This document shows positions 17,931 to 26,626 of a DNA stretch of 64,000 nt, in pieces; within the stretch, counting starts at the first letter, position 1, and every line of letters starts with the position of its first letter. The notes below the pieces were generated by a model. The model saw only the letters and a list, made by a program, of their open reading frames with translations. It was not told where the DNA came from and did no database searches. A program made the translations under genes and the position numbers. The stretch comes from Bifidobacterium choerinum (GTDB lineage Bacteria > Actinomycetota > Actinomycetes > Actinomycetales > Bifidobacteriaceae): positions 186,001-250,000 of the forward strand of contig NZ_JGYU01000002.1 of assembly GCF_000741135.1 (NCBI RefSeq), written 5' to 3'.

Positions 17931-18734
17931 ATGAACACGCTACACGACACACGACACGACCAATCAGGACGGCGGCCGGCGTCGGATGGCGCAGAGCCGG
18001 GCGCCGTGTCCGACGACACCGGCGACCTTCGCAAGGAGCTGATGCAACCGCATCCGACCGGGGCCGCCGCCGCACGCAAGCCACCGAGCGTCCCGTTGGC
18101 GCCGATGAAGCGCATGCAGGCGCGATTCAACCCGCTTGCCGACGGCATGATCTATCTCGTCGTGTTCCTCGGCGGCTGCGTCGGCACGGCGCTGCGGTAC
18201 GGGCTGTGGCTCGCGCTGCCGTATCCGGGTTCCGATTCCCCGCTATGGATGGCCTTCCATCCGGCCACCTTCATCGCGAACATGATCGCCTGCTTCCTTT
18301 TCGCGCTGCTCACGTCCTATATGTCGCAGGCGATCTGGTTGCGCAAACGTGTGCGGCAGCTCGCAAGCCGTGGCGTCGGCATGGGCATGTGCGGCGGTTT
18401 CTCGACGTTGTCGGCGATGATGGTCGAGGACATCACGGCGTTGCACAACAGCGGCTATCTGAGCTTCATCCTGTACACGGTGATCACATTCCTCGCCGGC
18501 ATCGTCGTCGCCTGGTTCGGCTCGTGGCTCGGTCTCAGGCTCACTTCGGTGCGGGCGGCGAGCCTCGCCGTGGCCGATGCGCTGCGCCGTCAGGAACAGC
18601 CGAAGCCGGCGATCGGCGTGCGCGTGCCCACCGAGGACGTGCCGGTCGATGCGATGCCGTATGACGATCCCAATCCGAAGACCGACGAGATTCCGGTCGT
18701 CCATGCCGATCCGCTGACCGGGGAGGTGAAGTGA
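17931..18734 (+). CDS. crcB: CrcB/Fluc fluoride exporter subunit, long form
   Basis: 267 residues. The Fluc core with four membrane helices is at about residues 72-215 (GGCVGTALRYG; MIACFLFALLTSYMSQ; GMCGGFSTLSAMMVED; FLAGIVVAWFGSWLG). It carries extra hydrophilic N- and C-terminal tails of about 70 and 50 residues not found in standard 125-residue CrcB. ATGA overlap with a second, standard-length crcB indicates a heterodimeric dual-topology channel, the arrangement known in many Gram-positive bacteria. No fluoride riboswitch was recognised upstream. Confidence 0.88.
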   Translation: MNTLHDTRHDQSGRRPASDGAEPGAVSDDTGDLRKELMQPHPTGAAAARKPPSVPLAPMKRMQARFNPLADGMIYLVVFLGGCVGTALRYGLWLALPYPGSDSPLWMAFHPATFIANMIACFLFALLTSYMSQAIWLRKRVRQLASRGVGMGMCGGFSTLSAMMVEDITALHNSGYLSFILYTVITFLAGIVVAWFGSWLGLRLTSVRAASLAVADALRRQEQPKPAIGVRVPTEDVPVDAMPYDDPNPKTDEIPVVHADPLTGEVK

Positions 18735-19108
18735 TGGGGGAGTTCCTGCTCGTCTGCGTCTGCGGCGGCCTTGGCGCCGTCGCCCGTTTCGTGCTCAATA
18801 CGTCGATCCAGCGCTGGTGGAACCGCATCTTCCCGCTGTCCACGTTCATCATCAATATCGCGGCGGCCTTCTTCGCCGGCATCGCCGCGGCTGCCTACCA
18901 CTACCAGACCGTCAACTACTTCACGTATCTGCTGTTCGTCGCCGGTTTCCTCGGCGGTTTCTCGACATTCTCGACCGCGATCAACGAGATGGTCTCGCTT
19001 GCGAAGACGCGGCGCATCGCGATGGCGCTCGGCTACTTCGTCATCACCGTCGTCGTTCCGTTCCTGATGGTCGTCCTCGGCTGGTGGGTCGGCGTGATGG
19101 GGCGTTGA
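18731..19108 (+). CDS. crcB: CrcB/Fluc fluoride exporter subunit, short form
   Basis: 125 residues, the standard CrcB length, with GGLGAVARFVLN, the NIAAAFFAG helix and GFLGGFSTFSTAINE (the conserved GGxSTFS turn). The start overlaps the stop of the preceding paralogue by four bases, so the two are translated together and probably assemble as antiparallel partners exporting fluoride. RBS GGGGAGGTGAAG lies inside the upstream gene. Confidence 0.92.
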   Translation: MMGEFLLVCVCGGLGAVARFVLNTSIQRWWNRIFPLSTFIINIAAAFFAGIAAAAYHYQTVNYFTYLLFVAGFLGGFSTFSTAINEMVSLAKTRRIAMALGYFVITVVVPFLMVVLGWWVGVMGR

Positions 19109-19303
19109 CCGTTACCTGTTCCGCCGATTGTTCCGGACGTGATACCCTCCGTCCGCATATGGTCCTTGCGCGCGTGATACCACGGCTTGTTTTCTTCATG
19201 TGAACCACCTCGCTCCTATGGTTACCGACCAGAAATGCGTCGGTAATGTCCGTATGTCGTCAGCGGCGCTACGTTCATGGGCATCACGAGAGAGGGGGTG
19301 CGC

Positions 19304-20728
19304 ATGGCATCCATATATCGATTCATTCCTGAGCGGAGGCGCCGATGGACGAGATGGCGGCATGTCCTGTGTGTCGTGGCAGTCGTCGCCGTCGCCTGTC
19401 TCTGGTGTTGCATGTGCGCGCCGCGGGCCGTGGCGGCCGGAGCGGTCGGCAGCTGTGTTCCGACCGCCGAATTCGGCTGTGTCAACGGCATCCTGCAGAG
19501 CGCGGATAAAGAGCCGATCGCCGGCGTCAAGGTGATGCTCAGCGGCGCCGAGACCGGGGAGACGACGACGGCGGATGACGGTACATGGGCGTTCAAGGTC
19601 GCCGATGACGGCAAATACGTCGTCACGATTCCGCAGGACGTCGCGAAACGGTACGGATTCGCGGCTGACCACGCAAGCGTCGAGATCGTCAAGAAATCAT
19701 TTTCGCAGCAGCGCGGCGTCGTTCGTTTCGACAAGGCGCCGGCGTCGGGCAACGCGTCCAAACCGAGCGGCACGGCGTCGGATGCGAAGAGGACGATGCC
19801 CGCAGGCGCCAACGCCGCGGCCTACGAACCCTCGAGGTCATCGGTCACCTGGACGCGATTCTGCCAGCAGCTGTACTCGGGCATCATCTTCGGACTGCTG
19901 CTCGGCCTCATGTCGGTCGGCATGAACCTCGTCTACGGCACGACTGGCCTGAGCTCCTTCTCCCACGGTGAGCAGGTGACGCTCGGAGGCCTGATGGCGT
20001 ACGTCGGCACGCAGATGCTGCATATGGCGATTGTGCCCTCGGCCATCTTCGCCGTCCTCATCGGCGCGCTCACCGGACTGGTGCAGGACCGGCTCATCTG
20101 GGGGCCGCTCAGGCATAAACGAGTCGGCACGATGCAGCAGATGATCGTCACCATCGGCCTGTCGATGGCGCTGCAGTACCTGTTCCAGTTCTTCTTCGGC
20201 GGTGACATCAAGAGCATCGTCAAATCGGTGCCGGAAGGCATCCAGCTCGGTCCGGTCTCGACAAGCGCGCCGGCGCTCATCTGCGCGGGCATCGCATTGG
20301 TGACGATCGTCGGCGTGACCGTTTTCCTCTACTGCACGCGGCTGGGCCGCGCGACGCGCGCCGTCTCCGACAACGCGGCGCTCGCGGCGGCATCCGGCAT
20401 CAACGTCGATTCCGTCGTGCGCATCGTCTGGACGCTTTCCTGCGCGCTCGCGGCGCTTTCCGGCGTGTTGCTTGGCATCTACCTCAACGGCATCGCGTGG
20501 AACACCGGCGTCACATTGCTGATGCTGATGTTCGCCGCGGTGACGCTCGGCGGCCTCGGCACGGCGAACGGCGCGCTCGTCGGCGCGCTCGTCATCGGCA
20601 TCGTAGCGGATCTGAGCACGCTCGTCATCCCGAGCGATATGCGCTACGCGAGCGCGCTCGCGATCCTCATCCTCGTCCTGCTCGTGCGACCGCAGGGCAT
20701 CTTCGGCAAGCGCAATAGGATTGGGTGA
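19304..20728 (+). CDS. livH: BCAA ABC transporter permease LivH with extracytoplasmic N-terminal domain
   Basis: 474 residues against about 300 for standard LivH. The extra N-terminus has a signal-like hydrophobic segment (about 20-45, VLCVVAVVAVACLWCCMCA) and a beta-rich CarboxypepD_reg/SpaA-like module (about 55-135: GILQSADKEPIAGVKVMLSG...TADDGTWAFKV...GKYVVTIP). The permease core follows (from about 175; LSSFSHGEQVTLGG; LGRATRAVSDNAALAAASGI, the EAA-like loop). ATG 19304 is preferred over 19277 because GAGAGGGGG precedes it. First gene of livHMGF. Confidence 0.88.
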   Translation: MASIYRFIPERRRRWTRWRHVLCVVAVVAVACLWCCMCAPRAVAAGAVGSCVPTAEFGCVNGILQSADKEPIAGVKVMLSGAETGETTTADDGTWAFKVADDGKYVVTIPQDVAKRYGFAADHASVEIVKKSFSQQRGVVRFDKAPASGNASKPSGTASDAKRTMPAGANAAAYEPSRSSVTWTRFCQQLYSGIIFGLLLGLMSVGMNLVYGTTGLSSFSHGEQVTLGGLMAYVGTQMLHMAIVPSAIFAVLIGALTGLVQDRLIWGPLRHKRVGTMQQMIVTIGLSMALQYLFQFFFGGDIKSIVKSVPEGIQLGPVSTSAPALICAGIALVTIVGVTVFLYCTRLGRATRAVSDNAALAAASGINVDSVVRIVWTLSCALAALSGVLLGIYLNGIAWNTGVTLLMLMFAAVTLGGLGTANGALVGALVIGIVADLSTLVIPSDMRYASALAILILVLLVRPQGIFGKRNRIG

Positions 20729-20734
20729 TTATTC

Positions 20735-21718
20735 ATGGATACGATGACTATCATTGCGAACATTCTTGGCGAATTATTTGCCCCCACTACAGCGGCCTAT
20801 GCGCTTGCCGCGATCGGCCTGAACATCCATTTCGGCATGACCGGTCTGATGAACATGGGACAGGCGGGATTCATGCTGCTCGGCGCCTACGGTTTCGCGA
20901 TCACGCAGATGCATGGCGCGAATCTGTTCTCGTCGGTGCTGTTCGCGTTGCTGCTCGCGACGGTCTATGCGCTGCTGCTTGGCATCCCGACGCTCAAGCT
21001 CGGCCCCGATTATCTGGCGATGGTCACGCTCGCCGCGGCGGAGATCGTGCGTATTGTCGGCAGATCGACGTCGATGACGAGTGTCACCGGCGGATCGGCC
21101 GGCATCGCTCCGCAGGACTTCACGACGCAGTTCGAGAATCTCTCCCCGCTGCCCGACGGCACGTCGACATTCCTCATCTGGACCTACAACAATAACATCG
21201 CGAACTCGTGGTGGCTGCGCATCGTAGCCTGGGTGCTCGTCGCCTTGTGCGCGTTCCTATGCTGGCGTTGGTTCCGTTCTCCCTGGGGCCGTGTGCTCAA
21301 GGGCATCCGCGAGGACGAGAACGCAATCCGCTCGTTGGGCAAGTCGGTCACGAAGTACAAGATGCAGGCGCTCATCGTCGGCGGTCTCTTCGGTGCGCTC
21401 GCCGGCATCGTCTTCATCCTGCCGCGTTCGCTCAACCCTGATTCGCTCGGCCGCACCGTCACGTTCTATACGTGGACGATCCTGTTGCTCGGTGGCGCCG
21501 CGACGATCATGGGGCCGATTCTCGGCTCGTGTGTGTTGTGGGTGCTGCTGACGGCCGTCAAGGAGACGATGCGCGTTTCGATTCCCCCGACTGTCATCTC
21601 GTCGAACCAGATCGAGGCGCTTGGCTGGGTCATCGTGGGCGTCGCGCTCATGCTGCTCGTGATCTTCCGGCCGCAAGGCGTCCTCGGCAACAGGAAGGAG
21701 TTGGCGTTCAATGGCTGA
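20735..21718 (+). CDS. livM: BCAA ABC transporter permease LivM
   Basis: 327 residues with about eight to ten membrane helices. Signature segments are GLMNMGQAGFMLLGAYGFAI near the N-terminus and the cytoplasmic coupling loop WGRVLKGIREDENAIRSLGK. Six bases after livH and overlapping livG by eight bases, so clearly one operon. Forms the transmembrane pore with LivH for leucine/isoleucine/valine (family expectation) import. Confidence 0.92.
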   Translation: MDTMTIIANILGELFAPTTAAYALAAIGLNIHFGMTGLMNMGQAGFMLLGAYGFAITQMHGANLFSSVLFALLLATVYALLLGIPTLKLGPDYLAMVTLAAAEIVRIVGRSTSMTSVTGGSAGIAPQDFTTQFENLSPLPDGTSTFLIWTYNNNIANSWWLRIVAWVLVALCAFLCWRWFRSPWGRVLKGIREDENAIRSLGKSVTKYKMQALIVGGLFGALAGIVFILPRSLNPDSLGRTVTFYTWTILLLGGAATIMGPILGSCVLWVLLTAVKETMRVSIPPTVISSNQIEALGWVIVGVALMLLVIFRPQGVLGNRKELAFNG

Positions 21719-22742
21719 CAACAACAAGCCGCCGGTCGATGCGGCGCAGAAGCAGAAGCAGGATCAACAGAAGAGGGCAGTGCCGACCGCGACCGTCAGG
21801 GAGCCGTTCTACGACATCGCCCGGTGGGGTACGAAGCCGCCGCCGGGCGAGGATCTCATATCGACGGCGTACGGTGACCGGGTTGCGCGCGACCTCGCGT
21901 TCGTCGAGAACGAGCCGGGCGTACACAAGCCCGATCCAATCCTCGTCGCGGATAACGTCGTGCGTCGTTTCGGCGGCATGACCGCCGTGGACGTCGGCCA
22001 TTTCGAAATCGAACGGCATGGCATCACGGCGCTCATCGGTCCCAACGGTGCGGGCAAGACGACGTTCTTCAATCTGATGACCGGTTTCGATGTGCCGAAT
22101 TCCGGCAGCTGGCGTTTCGACGGCCGGGACATGCAGCACGTCAATCCCGAGCAGGTGGCCCGTGACGGCATGGTGCGCACGTTCCAGCTGACGAAGGTCA
22201 TGAGCCGTCTGTCGGTGCTCGACAACATGCTGCTCGGCGCGCCCGACCGACCAGGGGAGAGCATGGTGCGCTCGCTGTTCCCCGGTACGTGGCGGAAAAA
22301 GGAACAGGAGAACCGGCAGAAGGCGGAGGCGTTGCTCGAACGCTTCCTGCTCATCAAGAAGAAGGACGACTTCGCGGGTTCTCTTTCCGGCGGTCAGCGC
22401 AAACTCCTCGAGATGGCGCGCGCGTTGATGTGCGACCCGAAGCTCATCATGCTTGATGAGCCGATGGCCGGCGTCAATCCGGCGCTCAAGCAGTCGCTGC
22501 TCGACCACATTGTCAGTCTGCGCGAGGACGGCACGACGGTGCTGTTCGTCGAACATGACATCAACATGGTGCGTCATATCGCCGATTGGGTGACCGTCAT
22601 GGCGGAAGGCAGGATCGTCGCCGAGGGGCAGCCGAGGACCGTCATGGATGATCCGGCCGTCGTCGACGCCTATCTCGGCGCGCATGCCGACGTCGATCTC
22701 GGCGACGATTCGGTGCTCGAAGGTTTGGAGGGACGCGTATGA
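21711..22742 (+). CDS. livG: BCAA ABC transporter ATP-binding protein LivG
   Basis: 343 residues; longer than the usual about 255 because of an 80-residue polar N-terminal extension. Walker A GPNGAGKTTF, signature LSGGQRKLLEMARALM, Walker B LIMLDEPMAGVNP and the switch His in FVEHDINMV are present. Overlaps livM by eight bases and livF by four (ATGA). The extension (residues 1-80, Lys/Gln/Pro-rich) is unusual and without a recognised domain. Confidence 0.93.
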   Translation: MADNNKPPVDAAQKQKQDQQKRAVPTATVREPFYDIARWGTKPPPGEDLISTAYGDRVARDLAFVENEPGVHKPDPILVADNVVRRFGGMTAVDVGHFEIERHGITALIGPNGAGKTTFFNLMTGFDVPNSGSWRFDGRDMQHVNPEQVARDGMVRTFQLTKVMSRLSVLDNMLLGAPDRPGESMVRSLFPGTWRKKEQENRQKAEALLERFLLIKKKDDFAGSLSGGQRKLLEMARALMCDPKLIMLDEPMAGVNPALKQSLLDHIVSLREDGTTVLFVEHDINMVRHIADWVTVMAEGRIVAEGQPRTVMDDPAVVDAYLGAHADVDLGDDSVLEGLEGRV

Positions 22743-23623
22743 ACATCACAACATCGGCGGCCGCAAGGACGGTCGGGAGCCGCCGTGGAAACGCGGCGCA
22801 TGACACGGCGGGCGGCGTCGACGGTACGGCGGACGTCTCCCGCACGATGAGCCGCGCCGAGATCCATGTCGGCGAGCCTGAAGGCGAGCCGTTGCTCGAC
22901 GCGGCCAACCTCGTCGCCGGCTACCTGCCGGGCGTCAACATCCTCAACGGCGCCTCGCTCACGCTGCATGACGGAGAGATCGTCGGCATCATCGGACCGA
23001 ACGGCGCCGGCAAGTCGACGCTCCTCAAGTCATTGTTCGGACTCGTGCGCATCCATTCGGGCACGCTTTCGCTGCGCGGACGTGATATCACGAATCTGCG
23101 CGCCGACAAGCTTGTGTCGTTGGGGGTCGGTTTCGTACCGCAGACCGAGAATGTGTTCCCGAGCCTGACGATCGCTGAGAACATGCATATGGGCGCATAT
23201 CAGGCGTCGCAGAAGTTCGACGAACGCTTCGAGTACGTCTGTTCGATCTTCCCGAAGCTCGGCGAACGGCGCAATCAGCTCGCGGGCCAGCTCTCCGGTG
23301 GTGAACGGCAGATGGTCGCGATGGGTCGCGCGTTGATGATGCAGCCGTCGGTGCTGCTGCTCGACGAGCCGAGCGCCGGCCTGTCGCCGATGATGCAGGA
23401 CGAGACCTTCATCCGCGTGCGTCAGGTCAACCGGGCCGGCGTCTCCGTCGTCATCGTCGAGCAGAATGCGCGCCGCTGCCTGCAGATCTGCGACCGCGGC
23501 TACGTGCTCGATCAGGGGCGCAATGCCTATTCCGGGCGTGGTCGCGACCTGATGAACGACCCGAAGGTCGTCAGTCTGTATCTCGGCAATCTCGAGGAGG
23601 AGGTCGAGAAGGCCGGCCAGTGA
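22739..23623 (+). CDS. livF: BCAA ABC transporter ATP-binding protein LivF
   Basis: 294 residues, with about 50 residues of polar N-terminal extension before the ABC domain. Walker A GPNGAGKSTLLK, signature LSGGERQMVAMGRALM, Walker B VLLLDEPSAGLSP, and IVEQNARRCLQ are visible. ATGA overlap with livG. Both ATPases of this operon carry extra N-terminal tails, a shared oddity. Operon appears to end here; the binding protein gene follows after an AT-rich 229-base gap with its own promoter signals. Confidence 0.93.
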   Translation: MNITTSAAARTVGSRRGNAAHDTAGGVDGTADVSRTMSRAEIHVGEPEGEPLLDAANLVAGYLPGVNILNGASLTLHDGEIVGIIGPNGAGKSTLLKSLFGLVRIHSGTLSLRGRDITNLRADKLVSLGVGFVPQTENVFPSLTIAENMHMGAYQASQKFDERFEYVCSIFPKLGERRNQLAGQLSGGERQMVAMGRALMMQPSVLLLDEPSAGLSPMMQDETFIRVRQVNRAGVSVVIVEQNARRCLQICDRGYVLDQGRNAYSGRGRDLMNDPKVVSLYLGNLEEEVEKAGQ

Positions 23624-23852
23624 CTGCGGCCTGGCGGAATGGGTGAAATAATGATTGATTCGTTGACAATCGATTCGTGACAGAAGGGATGAAATATTTA
23701 AGTAACATGATCGTCAACAAATACTAATAATTAACGATAATATAATATAGAATAATTGAATACTTGATGATAAGAACAACGATGCAACAAATGCAACAAC
23801 AATGACGGTCGACGCGCGATGGCGGTCGTTCGTCTGATAACGAGGAAGAGAA
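23624..23852 (+). promoter_or_regulatory. AT-rich promoter region of the BCAA-binding protein gene
   Basis: A markedly AT-rich block in a GC-rich chromosome. It contains the direct repeat ATTCGTTGACA / ATTCGTGACA (about 23659-23683) and long A/T tracts from 23690 to 23770. The first repeat offers a TTGACA -35-like hexamer. Such composition fits a strong separate promoter and possible regulator binding for livK; no exact -10 is assigned. Confidence 0.45.
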
Positions 23853-25127
23853 GTGATTCGTATGCGACTGCACAACATACGCAAGCAGGCAATGGTGATG
23901 ACGGCGTTCGTCGCGGCGGCGACGCTCGCATTGTCCGGATGCGGCGGCTCGTCGGGCGCCTCCGACGCGAGCGCGGCGGCCGCCGGGAACGGCATGGTCG
24001 TCGGCGCGCTGCTGCCGCTCACCGGAACGATCGCCTATCTGGCGCCCCCGGAGGTGGCCGCGATCAAACTCGCCGTGAACGACATCAACGCGGCCGGCGG
24101 CGTCCTCGGCAAGGATGTGACCGAGGTCGAGGCCGACACCTCGGACGGGGAGCACGCCGACCAGAACACGTCGGCCGCGCAATCGGTGCTCGCGAAGCAT
24201 CCGTCGGTCGTCATCGGACCGGCCGCGTCGGGCGTCGTCAAGAACGTCTACAAGAGCATCGTCTCCGAGAAGATCCCGGTCATCTCGATGGCGTCCACGT
24301 CGATGACGCTCTCCGGCATGGATCCGTACTTCTTCCGCACCGTCGCGCCGGACGCGGTGCAGGGCGCCGTCATGGGCGACCTCATCGCAGGCGATGGCGT
24401 CAAGAAGCTCGCGATCGCATGCTTCAACGACGAATATGGCACCGGCATGCGCGACATCATCCTTGAAAGGCTCAACGGTGCCGGCGTCGACGTCGTCTAC
24501 GGCGAACAGGACGCTTTCGATCCCGCGGAGACGAACTACTCATCCATCGCGTCGGCGATCAAGGACTCCGACGCCGACGCGACGCTCATCATCTCGTACG
24601 ACCAGGCGACGCCGCTCATCAAGTCGTTGGCGTCGGCCGGCGTGGACACGCACAGGCTCTACCTCGTCGACGGCAACACCGTCGACTATTCGAAGACCTA
24701 CGACGCCGGGCTGCTCAAGGGGTCGAAGGGCACCATCCCCGGCGCCCATGTCGACGACGCGTTCCTCGCGGCGCTCAAGGGCACCGGCACCGAGGTCTCC
24801 GACACGACGTACGCGGCGGAGACGTACGACGCGGTGATCCTCTCGGCGCTCGCCGCGGAACAGGGCGGCAGCGCAAGCGGGGAGACGATCCAGAAGAACC
24901 TCGCGTCGGTCTCCGGCGCGGACGGCGGCGAGAAGTGCGACAGCTTCAAGGCGTGCAAGGCGCTCATCAAGGACAAGAAGAAGATCCAGTACTCGGGCAA
25001 GACCGGCATCGGCGCGTTCAACAAGAACAACGATCCGAGCTCCGCGAACATCGGCGTCTACGAATACGACGACAAGAACGTCAATGTATTCCAGGCGATG
25101 CAGAGCGGCGACGTACCGAGCGAATGA
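23853..25127 (+). CDS. livK: BCAA-type ABC substrate-binding lipoprotein
   Basis: 424 residues. Lipoprotein signal with lipobox LALSGC near residue 30, then a type I periplasmic-binding fold (GALLPLTGTIAYLAPPEVAA; LAVNDINAAGGVLGKDV; VVIGPAASGVVKNVY; FFRTVAPDAVQG). GAGGAAGAG lies six bases before the GTG at 23853; ATG at 23862 is the alternative. Probably delivers branched-chain amino acids to LivHMGF, encoded just upstream. Followed by a strong terminator. Confidence 0.9.
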   Translation: MIRMRLHNIRKQAMVMTAFVAAATLALSGCGGSSGASDASAAAAGNGMVVGALLPLTGTIAYLAPPEVAAIKLAVNDINAAGGVLGKDVTEVEADTSDGEHADQNTSAAQSVLAKHPSVVIGPAASGVVKNVYKSIVSEKIPVISMASTSMTLSGMDPYFFRTVAPDAVQGAVMGDLIAGDGVKKLAIACFNDEYGTGMRDIILERLNGAGVDVVYGEQDAFDPAETNYSSIASAIKDSDADATLIISYDQATPLIKSLASAGVDTHRLYLVDGNTVDYSKTYDAGLLKGSKGTIPGAHVDDAFLAALKGTGTEVSDTTYAAETYDAVILSALAAEQGGSASGETIQKNLASVSGADGGEKCDSFKACKALIKDKKKIQYSGKTGIGAFNKNNDPSSANIGVYEYDDKNVNVFQAMQSGDVPSE

Positions 25128-25183
25128 CACCATACGTGGATTCGGCGCACGTCGAATCCGCCGCTTGTCAGAGCGACTCTCGG

Positions 25184-25220
25184 CAGCGGGCCATCCATTG
25201 CGGGTGGCCCGCTGTTTTTT
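25184..25220 (+). terminator. Intrinsic terminator of livK
   Basis: CAGCGGGCCA (25184-25193) pairs with TGGCCCGCTG (25205-25214), immediately followed by six T residues. A textbook rho-independent terminator. It ends 20 bases from the convergent LacI gene. Confidence 0.92.
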
Positions 25221-25240
25221 CCCGTGGCGTCCGATGGCGG

Positions 25241-26272
25241 TCAGCGCGTCGTGGAACGTCGTGCAAGCGTGACCGGGACGATGGTCGTGCGCGCCTTCGG
25301 CGATCCCCCGGATTGTGTGCTGTGTGTGGCGTCGTCGATCTGCTCTTCGACGTCGTCGGCGATCGTACGCGCGATCGCGGCGAAATCCTGCCGGATCACG
25401 GTCAACGGCAGTCCTGCGCAGTCGGCGATCGTCGTCCCGTCGTACGCGACGACCTGCAGGCGCTCGGGGACGGCGATGCCGCGCATCCGCGCCTCCTGCA
25501 CGGCGAAGGCGGCGGCGACGTCGGCGGCGACGAGGGCGTCCATCCGCGGATATGCGTCGAAGGCCTCGCGTACAGCGCGCCGCATGCCGTCGATGTCGAA
25601 GACCTCGCCCGATTCGATGTAGCGATGCCGGACGCCGGCGTCGTCAAGCCGTTCCTCGAGCGTCTGCATGTAGCGTACCGTCGGAAACGTCGACTGCGCG
25701 GCGCCGAGGTCGGTGAACTGCGCGCGCGGGCCGCCGACGATGACGACGTCTCGCGCATCGGTGCGCGTCAGCAGGTCGGCGATGAGCACGCCGCCGTGCA
25801 CATGGTCGGAGCTCACCTGGGCGATGCCGTCGCCGAGGTTGCGGTCGAAGGCGACGACGGGGCGGCCGATCGTGCGCCAGTAGTCGGGGGCGTGCGTCGT
25901 ATGCGCGGCGACGACGAGCGCGTCGAGCGAACGGCGGCGCAGCATGTCGACGTACTGCGCCTCGCCGTCGGCGGAGTCGACGGTCGAGCACAGCATCGTC
26001 TGCAGGCCGCGTGCCGAGAACTCGTGCTGCAGCTGCGACGTGAGCGTCGCGAAGAACGGATGGCGGATCGTCGGGACGATGACGCCGACGATGCCGGTCC
26101 TGCCGTGGTAGAAGTGGCGGGCGAGCTCGTTGGGGACGTAGTTGAGTTCGCGCATCGCCTGCTCGACCTTCGCGCGCATGTCCTGCGACACGTATCCGGT
26201 GCCGTTGATGACGAGCGAGACGCTGCTCACTGAGACTCCCGCGCGTTTTGCGACGTCGCGCATGCCGACCAT
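25241..26272 (-). CDS. scrR: LacI-family regulator of the sucrose locus
   Basis: 343 residues. HTH and hinge helix at about 1-58 (MRDVAKRAGVSVSSVSLVIN; RAKVEQAMRELNYVPNELAR), then a periplasmic-binding-type effector domain. AGGAGG five bases before ATG 26272 sets the start. Divergent from sucrose phosphorylase; three AACCGGTT-type palindromes lie between them. Regulation of sucrose phosphorylase and permease is inferred from position and operators; scrR is named by context. Confidence 0.88.
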   Translation of the reverse strand: MVGMRDVAKRAGVSVSSVSLVINGTGYVSQDMRAKVEQAMRELNYVPNELARHFYHGRTGIVGVIVPTIRHPFFATLTSQLQHEFSARGLQTMLCSTVDSADGEAQYVDMLRRRSLDALVVAAHTTHAPDYWRTIGRPVVAFDRNLGDGIAQVSSDHVHGGVLIADLLTRTDARDVVIVGGPRAQFTDLGAAQSTFPTVRYMQTLEERLDDAGVRHRYIESGEVFDIDGMRRAVREAFDAYPRMDALVAADVAAAFAVQEARMRGIAVPERLQVVAYDGTTIADCAGLPLTVIRQDFAAIARTIADDVEEQIDDATHSTQSGGSPKARTTIVPVTLARRSTTR

Positions 26273-26338
26273 CTGTGCCTCCTGCCGTTGTATGCCATGG
26301 CGCCGTTGATGCATGTCCATGTATCGATTGACCGCCGG

Positions 26339-26356
26339 TGTCGAACCGGTTGGACA
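26339..26356 (-). promoter_or_regulatory. LacI operator O1 near the regulator gene
   Basis: TGTCGAACCGGTTGGACA, an 18-base palindrome with one mismatched pair, 67 bases before the LacI start. Likely autoregulation site. Confidence 0.65.
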
Positions 26357-26442
26357 ACTCCATTGTAGATACGGTGCGCGTGTGTGTCGATCATGGCGCG
26401 ACCGATGGGCTTCGGTGGGGCCTCGGCGAGGGCGTCATCAGT

Positions 26443-26460
26443 TGTCGAAACGGTTTGACA
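26443..26460 (+). promoter_or_regulatory. LacI operator O2 upstream of sucrose phosphorylase promoter
   Basis: TGTCGAAACGGTTTGACA, imperfect 18-base palindrome of the same family as the flanking operators. Spaced about 73 bases centre to centre from the promoter-proximal operator, roughly seven helical turns, which would suit looping. Confidence 0.65.
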
Positions 26461-26479
26461 CGCCGAAGGCGCAGTCGTG

Positions 26480-26531
26480 TTGCGCAGAGGTTCCGTCAGT
26501 GTCATAATCGTCGGTATCGAACCGGTTCGAT
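26480..26531 (+). promoter_or_regulatory. Sucrose phosphorylase promoter with overlapping operator O3
   Basis: Candidate -35 TTGCGC (26480-26485), 17-base spacer, -10 CATAAT (26503-26508). The perfect 16-base palindrome ATCGAACCGGTTCGAT (26516-26531) covers the expected transcription start, the classic repressor position. Confidence 0.65.
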
Positions 26532-26626
26532 GCAACACCAGCGATTCGGTTCCGGGGCTTCGGCTCAACTGATTGATCCCAACGGTGTGATTGACCGACG
26601 GCAACTGACTCGACGAGGAGGAACTC

